The translations under genes and the position numbers were made by a program. The notes below the pieces were generated by a model. The model saw only the letters and a list, made by a program, of their open reading frames with translations. It had not been told where the DNA came from and did no database searches. A DNA stretch of 10,168 nt from an uncultured Prevotella sp. (lineage in GTDB: Bacteria; Bacteroidota; Bacteroidia; Bacteroidales; Bacteroidaceae): positions 1 through 10,168 of the forward strand of contig URYG01000113.1 of assembly GCA_900551985.1 (NCBI GenBank). The letters run 5' to 3'. Position 1 is the stretch's first letter, and each line of letters begins with the position of its first letter. Shown in pieces: positions 1 to 6,160 of the stretch.

Positions 1-17
1 CCACGCCGCTTTGGTAA
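1..17 (+). other. Plus-strand remnant encoding PRRFG(K), apparent inverted junction
   Basis: Read on the plus strand, bases 1-17 give codons for P-R-R-F-G followed by AA, which fits the first two bases of a Lys codon. This is exactly the P-loop motif that should follow in the minus-strand gene at 1-154, but on the opposite strand. The two readings share GGTAA (13-17): as G-K on plus and as the end of N-Y plus the first base of Leu on minus. This looks like a fold-back or inversion junction with about 5 bp of microhomology. The left part is outside the window. Confidence 0.45.
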
Positions 18-154
18 TTATACTTTTTCCCCCTGTTGGCAAGTCTCCATATCATATCAGTCTTGTCAACATACAGGTAACCTTCTCTTCTTATTTCAGC
101 AAAGGACTGGATACCTACCGGCAATCTTCTATCGTTCTTTTCTGTATCTGTCAT
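1..154 (-). CDS. N-terminal fragment of AAA-ATPase-like (PF09820-type) protein, partial and probably broken at the left edge
   Basis: The minus strand from ATG at 154 reads MTDTEKNDRRLPVG, then IQSFAEIRREGYLYVDKTDM and IWRLANRGKKYNY. This is the characteristic start of the large Bacteroidota family annotated as 'ATP-binding protein' or AAA-ATPase-like (PF09820), which usually carries a C-terminal PD-(D/E)XK nuclease-like domain. Members are often present in many copies per genome and their function is poorly known. AGGAG lies about 8 nt upstream of the ATG, which supports this start. The family normally continues after the Y-[NY]-[FY] segment with LSRPRRFGKS (the P-loop). Here the frame instead reads QSGV up to the window edge, so the gene appears interrupted at about residue 47. 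The remainder is not in view. Family assignment is confident; whether the break is biological or an assembly artefact cannot be told from the window. Confidence 0.72.
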   Translation of the reverse strand, partial: MTDTEKNDRRLPVGIQSFAEIRREGYLYVDKTDMIWRLANRGKKYNYQSGV

Positions 155-221
155 AATCTGATCTCCTATGTTTTCAGGATAGCTTTTTGCGAGCCATCCA
201 CCTTTCTACAAATTCTTTCTG

Positions 222-253
222 CAAAGATACGACGAATATTTTGATTTCGCAAG
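222..253 (-). promoter_or_regulatory. Bacteroidota-type promoter for the minus-strand AAA-ATPase-like gene
   Basis: On the minus strand, TATCTTTG (222-229) matches the TAnnTTTG -7 element. CTTG (250-253) lies 20 nt upstream and matches three of four bases of the TTTG -33 element. Initiation would fall near 215, giving a leader of about 60 nt before the ATG at 154. Confidence 0.5.
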
Positions 254-298
254 AAATACAGCACATTTTTCTATGGTTTTGCGATTTTACGAAAGCCG

Positions 299-328
299 TT
301 TGCGAAAAAACAAAAGGCTCTTTTCGCA
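299..328. repeat. Inverted repeat TGCGAAAA/TTTTCGCA upstream of the dcuB-like -7 element
   Basis: TGCGAAAA (301-308) and TTTTCGCA (321-328) are perfect 8-bp inverted arms separated by 12 nt. They occupy the place where a -33 element would be expected for the plus-strand promoter. Related words occur at 245-252 (TTTCGCAA) and 278-285 (TTTGCGAT). A regulator binding site is possible, but no known motif is recognised. Confidence 0.35.
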
Positions 329-336
329 GATTCCGC

Positions 337-344
337 TACCTTTG
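337..344 (+). promoter_or_regulatory. -7 element of the dcuB-like gene
   Basis: TACCTTTG is a full match to the Bacteroidota -7 consensus TAnnTTTG. No TTTG occurs at the expected 19-21 nt upstream; that position (about 312-317) reads AAAAGG. The promoter may therefore be weak or depend on an activator. Predicted initiation near 351 gives a leader of about 95 nt that contains the 23-bp tandem duplication. Confidence 0.5.
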
Positions 345-381
345 CCCCCGAAAAGCTACGGGTGATTCCGGGGCTTTCCAA

Positions 382-427
382 TAGGGAGTGAAAATAATAA
401 CAATTAGGGAGTGAAAATAATAACAAT
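382..427 (+). repeat. Perfect 23-bp tandem duplication in the dcuB-like leader
   Basis: Bases 382-404 and 405-427 are identical 23-mers beginning TAGGGAGTGAAAA and ending AACAAT, directly abutting, and ending 19 nt before the ATG at 447. Each unit carries GGGAG followed by GTG. From these GTG codons, short reading frames run at 388-414 (8 codons plus stop) and 411-440 (9 codons plus TAG), the second stopping 6 nt before the transporter start. The duplication therefore doubles a possible ribosome-binding/start unit in the leader. It may be a recent slippage event. Confidence 0.85.
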
Positions 428-446
428 CAAAAAACTATAGATTCTT

Positions 447-1844
447 ATGACACTATTAATGATCGTAGAGCTGCTGGTAGTACTGGTAGCATTATGGGTG
501 GGAGCACGATATGGTTCCCTGGCCCTTGGAGCTATTTCCGGCATCGGACTGGCTATTCTGGTATTCTGTTTCCATCTGAAACCGGGCACTCCTCCTACCG
601 ATGTTATTTACATTATTATTGCAGCCGTTACCTGTGCGGGCATGTTGCAGGCATCGGGCGGTATGGACTGGATGATTCAGATAGCCGAGCGACTCCTGCG
701 CAAGCATCCGGAGCGCATCACCATCCTGGCACCATTCACCACCTTCTTCCTCACCATCCTGGTGGGCACGGGACACGTGGTCTATACCCTGATGCCTATC
801 ATCTGCGACATCGCCCTGAAGAAAGGCATCCGTCCGGAGCGTCCTTGCGGCATCGCCAGCATTGCCTCTCAGATCGGTATTACCTGTTCGCCTATCGCTG
901 CTGCCGTGGTGGCTTTCTCTACCATCAGCATCGAGCAGGGCTTCCATGTAAGTAATGTGCAAATCATCCTCGTTACCATCCCTGCCTGCATTATCGGTAT
1001 CCTCTGTGCCGTGATGGCGAGTTGGAAGCGTGGTCTCGACCTGGATAAGGACCCTAAGTTCCTGGCTCGCATCGCCGACCCAGCTCAGCGTGAATACATC
1101 TATGGCTCTACAGCCACAACGCTCGACAAGAAGATTGCGCCAGAGAGTAAGCGCGCCGTGTATATCTTCCTCGCAGCCCTCGCCATCGTGGTGATCATCT
1201 CCGTGGCAAGCATGATGGGCGTCAATCTGCTGCCTTCCTATCCTGTAGAGAAAGTGGTTGATGGCGAGAAGTTGACTGTGATGAAGCCTCTGGCGATGAA
1301 CATCGTGATTCAGATTACGATGATTGCTGCTGCGGCGCTGATGATTATCTGCTGCAAGGCGAAGCCTAAGGTAGCGATAGACGGAGCGGTATGGAAGAAC
1401 GGAATGGTGGCGGTGATTGCCATCTACGGAATCGCCTGGATGAGCGATACCTATTTCGCTAACTATCAGCCGGAAATACAGGCTATGCTGAGCAATCTGG
1501 TGAAGGCTTATCCTTGGACCATCGCCATTGCCTTCTTCTTTGTTTCCGTGCTCATCAATTCGCAGGGAGCCGTAGTGGTTGCCATGTTGCCTCTGGCTTA
1601 TTCGCTGGGCATCGACGGATGGATTCTGCTGGGCGTGATGCCGTCGGTATATGGATATTTCTTTATCCCTAACTATCCTTCGGATATCGCTACCGTGAAC
1701 TTCGACCGCTCGGGCACCACGGTGATTGGCAAGTATCTGCTCAACCACTCGTTCATGATGCCGGGTATGGTGCACGTAGTAACTTCTACCATCGCCGGAC
1801 TGGGTATCAGCTATATCTACCACTTCTGGCTCGGAATGTACTAA
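447..1844 (+). CDS. dcuB: Anaerobic C4-dicarboxylate transporter, DcuA/DcuB family
   Basis: This 465-residue integral inner-membrane protein belongs to the DcuA/DcuB family (PF03605), which exchanges fumarate, malate or aspartate for succinate during anaerobic growth. Recognisable family segments, in order, are GARYGSLALG (19-28), LQASGGMDWM (67-76), GTGHVVYTLMPII (107-119), IRPERP (128-133), DKDPKF (200-205), REYIYG...TLDKK (215-229), YGIAWM (327-332), INSQGA (370-375), NYPSDIATVNFDRSGTT (409-425) and NHSFMMPG (433-440). It is very hydrophobic, with roughly ten or more membrane segments. It is about 20-30 residues longer than the E. coli members because of an insert around 265-281. The start at 447 aligns with the E. 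coli N-terminus. In a succinate-forming anaerobe, fumarate/succinate antiport linked to fumarate respiration is the likely role (inference). DcuA and DcuB are hard to tell apart by sequence, so the symbol is tentative. Confidence 0.93.
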   Translation: MTLLMIVELLVVLVALWVGARYGSLALGAISGIGLAILVFCFHLKPGTPPTDVIYIIIAAVTCAGMLQASGGMDWMIQIAERLLRKHPERITILAPFTTFFLTILVGTGHVVYTLMPIICDIALKKGIRPERPCGIASIASQIGITCSPIAAAVVAFSTISIEQGFHVSNVQIILVTIPACIIGILCAVMASWKRGLDLDKDPKFLARIADPAQREYIYGSTATTLDKKIAPESKRAVYIFLAALAIVVIISVASMMGVNLLPSYPVEKVVDGEKLTVMKPLAMNIVIQITMIAAAALMIICCKAKPKVAIDGAVWKNGMVAVIAIYGIAWMSDTYFANYQPEIQAMLSNLVKAYPWTIAIAFFFVSVLINSQGAVVVAMLPLAYSLGIDGWILLGVMPSVYGYFFIPNYPSDIATVNFDRSGTTVIGKYLLNHSFMMPGMVHVVTSTIAGLGISYIYHFWLGMY

Positions 1845-1869
1845 CATTTGCCCAAGTATATCGAAATAG

Positions 1870-1924
1870 AGTCTGCCGCATACGAACGAATCATACTTTG
1901 CTAAAAAATAGATACAGGCAGACT
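1870..1924. terminator. Weak inverted repeat between convergent gene ends
   Basis: AGTCTGCC (1870-1877) and GGCAGACT (1917-1924) are perfect 8-bp inverted arms in the 94-nt gap between the ends of the transporter and the hybrid regulator. The 39-nt loop and the lack of a T-run directly after either arm make it a poor intrinsic terminator. It is listed because nothing better is visible in the gap. Confidence 0.2.
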
Positions 1925-1938
1925 TAGTTAGAACCATG

Positions 1939-4900
1939 TCAAGAATGCGAAGACGACTGGAACTCACTAGGAGTGACTCCAAACTGTTTCTTGAACGCCA
2001 CGGAGAAGTGGGCAGCGGTGTTGAAACCTATCATCACCGCCACTTCTGAAACATTATACTGGCCCTCTTGCAGCAATCTGGCTGCCTTGTTGAGCTTGTA
2101 ACGGCGGAAGAACGAACCTGGAGTCTCACCAGTGAGTTCCTTCAGTTTATAGGCGAACTTCGACTGGCTGATGAGCAGGTCGTGGCATACGGTGGTGACG
2201 TTGAGCTCCATTTCGGCAGAGCGCTTCTCCATCAGGGCATACAGCTCGTCCATGAACTTGCGGTCCTGATCCGACAGGGTGTTGGCTACAGGGGCATCCA
2301 GGGTCTCGGTATCCGTACTGTCCACCAATCCCTTGCGCAGGGTAGCCATGTTATGCAGCTGCGTCTGTACCATCGCCTTCAGATAGAGCGGGTCGAACGG
2401 TTTGGTGATGTATGCCACGGCGCCCAGGCGCAGACCGGTGATCTGCTCGTTCATATTCGATTTAGCGGTGATGAGAATTACCGGAATATGGCTGAACAGC
2501 AGGTTCTGCTTGATGGTCTTGCAGAAGTCGTAGCCCGACATCTTGCCCATGATGATGTCGCTGAGGATGAGATCCGGCTTCACCTGCTCCAGGTCTGCAA
2601 GTGCTTCTTCGGCAGAATAGCGGTTCACCACGGTGTAGTCGTGGGATAGGAGAGAGGTGATGTATTGAGCCACATCGATGTCATCATCCACCACCAGGAT
2701 CTTCGGCTTCTTAGGGGATTCTGAAGATTCCTCAGCAGAATCTGTAGAAGGTTTTTCTTCTGCTTCTTTTTCTTCTTCTGTTGATATTCCGTGAATATCA
2801 TCGAGTGGAATCTGCATTACTCCAGTCTTTTCTTTCACCTGTTCTGACGGGGTATAGATAGACTGATCTACCGGAATCCAGAACGAGAACTCTACGCCGG
2901 AAGCCCCATCCTTTCTGGTTTCATCTTCCTCATTCTCTCCATTTTCTTGAGAGATGACATTTCTGACGGAGATTTCTCCGTGATGCAAACCGATGAGTCG
3001 CTTCACGTAATAGAGTCCTATACCTGTGCCCCATCCGTAATGATGATTGCCCTCTGTTACAGAGAGTTGATAATATCGCTTAAATACATCCTTTAATCTG
3101 CTTTCTTCTATCGGCTCGCCATTATTGAAGATGGAAACCATCAGTCTTCCATCCCGGCAGGAAGCCGTGATTCGGATGATTCCCTGGTTGCCGGTATGCT
3201 TCAGGGCATTGGTGAAAAGGTTGTCCATCACCTTCTCCAGCTTGTCGGCATCTAGCCAGACCAGGTAGTTGCTCTCTTCTTCTCCTCCTCCAATTCTGGA
3301 ATTCTCTTCCTTTCCATCCTCGAATCTTGTTTCCAGCCTGATGCCCCTTACACGGGTGGATTCCTCGAAGCTGGCGATGAGCTGCAGCAGTTCTTTCCGG
3401 GCATCCACCTTCGCCACTTTCAGGCGCAGGGCATCGGTCTCCAACTGGTTGAAGTCGAGCATCTGGTCTATCAGTTTCAGCATTCGGTTTACGCTGAGGC
3501 ATACTCGGTTGAGTGTCTTCTGCGCCTGGGCAGGCAGCGATTTGTCCTGTTTCAGCGAGAGGAGCGGTCCGGCGATGATGGTGATAGGATTGCGGAACTC
3601 GTGGGAGATATTGGCAAAGAAGTTCATGTTCATCTCGTTGGTGCGCTGTTCGCGCTCTCGCTCGTGCTGTTCCTGCAGGAGCAGCATGCGGTTGGTGCGG
3701 ATGTGCAGGTAGAGAGAGGCGATGTAGCTGAGCAGCAGGGCGAGACAGCAGAAATAGAACCACCACGCTGCCGCCGAGAACCAAGGGGCTGGCAGGATGG
3801 TAATCTTGATGCTTTGCTCGGCAAGGGCTGGCAAGTGCTCGGAGTTGACGAGGCGCAGGCGGAAGGTGTAGCTGCCTGGCGATAGATTGGCGAAACGGGC
3901 GGTATGGTCGTAGCTAGGTTCGCGCCAATTCTTGTCGTAGCCCTCCAGCTTGTATTGGAACATCAGCGAAGAACGGCGGCTGTAGTTGGGATAGAAGAAG
4001 CTGAGACTCAGGTCGTTCTCGTCGTAGGCTAGGGTATAGCTGTCGCCATCGTGAACATCATCGTTCATGGCGAGTGCTTCGCCAGCCTTGGTCTTGACAT
4101 CGAGCGAGTAGATTCTCAGGCCTTTCTCCAAAGCCTTGCTCTGGTCGTAAATCTCCAGATGATTATTGCCTGACAGTTTCTGATTTCCAAGTTTTTTCTT
4201 GTTGGCAGTGAGTTTCTTGTTCGCCATCAATGTCTTGTTTCCAGCTTCCTGGGGCAGGAAGATGCAGCCGTCGGAGCTTCCGAACACCAGGTTTCCGGTA
4301 GGCGAGATGCAGAGCGAATTATCGAAATACTGTCGGTTCCACTCGTTCTGGCTGGAAGATACCAGGCTGTTCATCAGCACGGCTCCTGTGGCTGGCTGAT
4401 AGCAGATGGCATTCTTCAGGGTGGTAATCCATATCTGATGGCGGTCATCTTCCAGGAGTCCCTGGACGTGTACATCGTTCACGAAATCCATCTTCTCCAT
4501 CTTCTTCTCTTTCAGGGTAAACCGGTAGAGTCCGGCACGCTTGGTTCCCAGCCAGATGTTTCCCCTGGAATCCTGACGGGCGAAGGCTGGGTCTATGTTG
4601 CCATGCTTGGGAGCTCCGCTTACCTTAAGGTCTGTAATCTTCCGAGTAGCAGGCGACAGGATGGCGAGATGCATATTCTTCATAAAGAGGAGAATACGGC
4701 CATCCTGCAAGGTGGTGAGCTGGGTTTCGGCATCATACCAGGAGCTGCGGCAGGCGATAAGTTCCGCCTTTGCTGCACCAAACGGATACTTGATGATGTA
4801 GGGAGCCTGGCAACTGACATAGACATCGCTTGCCTGGCGGGTGCCGCAGCCGAGAATAGTATCACTCCTGAAGGTTCCGAGCGTAGCCAGCTGGTTGCCC

Positions 4901-5934
4901 GGCAGAATGCGGCAGCTCTTGATGTAGCTGTTGCCAACCATCCAGAACTGGTTATCATCTAGCGGAACGATGTTGTTCAGCGAAGTATTCTTATCATAAT
5001 AGTAGTAGTTCGGGTTGCCCTTCTTCGCCTCATATACGAAGAGTCGGAGCGTGGTTCCGGCAAGGATATGATTGCCCACGGTCTGCACAGCGGTGATATC
5101 CATTCCTCTTGTGGCATCTACCAAAGGGTTTCTGTTGGCATACTTGTAGGCAATCACATTCTCCGAGATTACCTGGTATCCGGCATTTCTGTAACCTATC
5201 CAAAGGTTTCCGCCAGCATCCTTAAATGTGGTGGAAATAAGCTCTTTAGGTTTGTTGAGTGAAAGTAAGAAATCAGGGTAGAGATGAATCCAGTCTTTCA
5301 GGTCTCTCTCTATCTTCTTTCGTCTTTTCTCCTTGATGGCTTTCTGGAATGGCTCATCGGTACTATGCGCTTTGGGGCTATCCAACTTCTTCACTTCATC
5401 CCCTTCAACGAGAAAACGTTCCTGACCATTGCTCACGGTTACAGCATCTTCTACAGCATCTTCTTCTGCATCTTTTGCTCCTTCTGCTGCTCTATGATGA
5501 GCATCCTCTATCTCCAGAATGTTGCTGTTGGCAGAAGGCAGGGTGAAGCGATGAAAGCGATAGCCGCCTTCATATCTTGCCAGTCCGTTCTGGGTTCCTA
5601 TCCACATCCGTCCCTTCCTGTCGCGGTGCAATACGTTGATGTAGTCATCGGGCAGGGCGGTGCTGTCTTCCGAATCGTGGAAGAACTGGATATAGTCGTG
5701 ACCATTATACACGTTGATTCCGGCTGATGTGCCTATCCATATCAGCTTCTTGGTATCCTGTGCGATGGCAGTCACGTTCAGCGAAGAGAGCATGAAGTCC
5801 TTGCCGGTATGCTTTCCCTTGCTTTCCAGCATCTGCTGCGTGCGCCATCGGTTGGGGTTGATGGTGTAGATGGCTGAAAGAATGCCGAAGATGGCAAGGG
5901 CAGCAATCAGGGTATATCGTCTGGTCTTGTTCAT
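1939..5934 (-). CDS. Hybrid two-component system regulator (HTCS): periplasmic sensor, histidine kinase, receiver and AraC-type DNA-binding domain
   Basis: This 1331-residue one-protein two-component system spans the inner membrane. An N-terminal membrane anchor (about 7-25) precedes a periplasmic beta-propeller region with Reg_prop-like blades (LIWIGT at 64, MWIGT at 110, NLWIG at 243, NIWLGT at 459, QIWITT at 500). A Y_Y_Y domain (about 645-708) and a second membrane segment (about 720-743) follow. The cytoplasmic part holds HisKA with phosphoacceptor His778 in ISHEFRNP, HATPase with N905/N909 and the GTGIGL box near 970, a receiver (about 1078-1190: DDD 1083-1085, phosphoacceptor Asp1126, Thr1156, Lys1178), and a C-terminal AraC-family HTH (about 1231-1327). 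All key catalytic residues are present. HTCS proteins usually sense glycan fragments and activate an adjacent utilisation locus, but no SusC/D or glycosidase gene lies next to this one. Its divergent neighbour is a secreted peptidase. Two charged inserts (about 143-229 and 566-595) are unusual. Confidence 0.95.
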   Translation of the reverse strand: MNKTRRYTLIAALAIFGILSAIYTINPNRWRTQQMLESKGKHTGKDFMLSSLNVTAIAQDTKKLIWIGTSAGINVYNGHDYIQFFHDSEDSTALPDDYINVLHRDRKGRMWIGTQNGLARYEGGYRFHRFTLPSANSNILEIEDAHHRAAEGAKDAEEDAVEDAVTVSNGQERFLVEGDEVKKLDSPKAHSTDEPFQKAIKEKRRKKIERDLKDWIHLYPDFLLSLNKPKELISTTFKDAGGNLWIGYRNAGYQVISENVIAYKYANRNPLVDATRGMDITAVQTVGNHILAGTTLRLFVYEAKKGNPNYYYYDKNTSLNNIVPLDDNQFWMVGNSYIKSCRILPGNQLATLGTFRSDTILGCGTRQASDVYVSCQAPYIIKYPFGAAKAELIACRSSWYDAETQLTTLQDGRILLFMKNMHLAILSPATRKITDLKVSGAPKHGNIDPAFARQDSRGNIWLGTKRAGLYRFTLKEKKMEKMDFVNDVHVQGLLEDDRHQIWITTLKNAICYQPATGAVLMNSLVSSSQNEWNRQYFDNSLCISPTGNLVFGSSDGCIFLPQEAGNKTLMANKKLTANKKKLGNQKLSGNNHLEIYDQSKALEKGLRIYSLDVKTKAGEALAMNDDVHDGDSYTLAYDENDLSLSFFYPNYSRRSSLMFQYKLEGYDKNWREPSYDHTARFANLSPGSYTFRLRLVNSEHLPALAEQSIKITILPAPWFSAAAWWFYFCCLALLLSYIASLYLHIRTNRMLLLQEQHEREREQRTNEMNMNFFANISHEFRNPITIIAGPLLSLKQDKSLPAQAQKTLNRVCLSVNRMLKLIDQMLDFNQLETDALRLKVAKVDARKELLQLIASFEESTRVRGIRLETRFEDGKEENSRIGGGEEESNYLVWLDADKLEKVMDNLFTNALKHTGNQGIIRITASCRDGRLMVSIFNNGEPIEESRLKDVFKRYYQLSVTEGNHHYGWGTGIGLYYVKRLIGLHHGEISVRNVISQENGENEEDETRKDGASGVEFSFWIPVDQSIYTPSEQVKEKTGVMQIPLDDIHGISTEEEKEAEEKPSTDSAEESSESPKKPKILVVDDDIDVAQYITSLLSHDYTVVNRYSAEEALADLEQVKPDLILSDIIMGKMSGYDFCKTIKQNLLFSHIPVILITAKSNMNEQITGLRLGAVAYITKPFDPLYLKAMVQTQLHNMATLRKGLVDSTDTETLDAPVANTLSDQDRKFMDELYALMEKRSAEMELNVTTVCHDLLISQSKFAYKLKELTGETPGSFFRRYKLNKAARLLQEGQYNVSEVAVMIGFNTAAHFSVAFKKQFGVTPSEFQSSSHS
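4150..4239 (-). repeat. Imperfect 18-bp coding repeat (hexapeptide repeat, residues 566-595 of the regulator)
   Basis: The encoded protein runs through five six-residue units: NKTLMA, NKKLTA, NKKKLG, NQKLSG and NNHLEI. The pattern is N-(K/Q)-x-L-x-(A/G), with the Leu offset by one in the third unit. It lies after the propeller blades and before the Y_Y_Y domain. The DNA shows matching imperfect 18-bp periodicity, so it probably grew by duplication of an 18-bp unit. Confidence 0.6.
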
Positions 5935-6000
5935 ATTCGTTTTGTTACTATTCGTTTCGTCTTGTTCCTATCTTCTAGGGTTCGTTTTTTGTTTTGTTGC

Positions 6001-6008
6001 CAAAATTA
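6001..6008 (-). promoter_or_regulatory. -7 element of the hybrid regulator gene
   Basis: On the minus strand this reads TAATTTTG, a match to TAnnTTTG, and it implies initiation near 5995 and a leader of about 60 nt before the ATG at 5934. No clear TTTG lies 19-21 nt upstream. That place falls inside the 22-nt spacer of the inverted repeat 6015-6058, so expression may be modulated there. Confidence 0.45.
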
Positions 6009-6014
6009 CAAAAT

Positions 6015-6058
6015 AAATTTCGATTAGCCTTGTTTTTCTCCGAAAAAAATCGAAATTT
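6015..6058. promoter_or_regulatory. Perfect 11-bp inverted repeat between divergent promoters, candidate operator
   Basis: AAATTTCGATT (6015-6025) and AATCGAAATTT (6048-6058) are perfect inverted copies separated by 22 nt, so equivalent positions are 33 bp apart, about three helical turns. The pair lies upstream of both predicted start sites, so a DNA-level operator is more likely than an RNA hairpin. The left arm sits between the -7 and the expected -33 position of the regulator promoter. Autoregulation or joint control of the regulator and the peptidase is possible but inferred only from position. Confidence 0.5.
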
Positions 6059-6090
6059 GCTGCAAATAATATAAAAAGGTAGCACTTCTC

Positions 6091-6121
6091 TTTGCCAGGC
6101 AAGAATAAATCCTTACCTTTG
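6091..6121 (+). promoter_or_regulatory. Bacteroidota-type promoter of the S37 peptidase gene
   Basis: TTTG (6091-6094), a 19-nt spacer and TACCTTTG (6114-6121) match the -33/-7 consensus in full. Initiation near 6128 leaves a purine-rich, AT-rich leader of about 33 nt before the ATG at 6161. The -33 box overlaps the small palindrome TTGCCAGGCAA (6092-6102), and a related one, TTTGCTGCAAA, lies at 6056-6066. Confidence 0.75.
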
Positions 6122-6160
6122 CATAACATTAAAAAGAGAAAATATAAAAGAGAGACGAAA

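Noticed and set aside
11..384. Two short plus-strand frames (77 and 65 codons) in the left region
   Set aside because: One is the complement of the AAA-ATPase-like fragment. The other crosses the predicted divergent promoters and has no recognisable sequence.
1845..1938. Small RNA or toxin gene between the convergent genes
   Set aside because: No promoter element, open frame with a start signal or strong hairpin is visible in these 94 nt.
492..1982. Long open frame (496 codons) on the minus strand opposite the transporter
   Set aside because: It is an antisense shadow: its composition is low-complexity His/Arg-rich, it resembles no family, and it exactly overlies the clearly recognisable Dcu gene and the end of the regulator.
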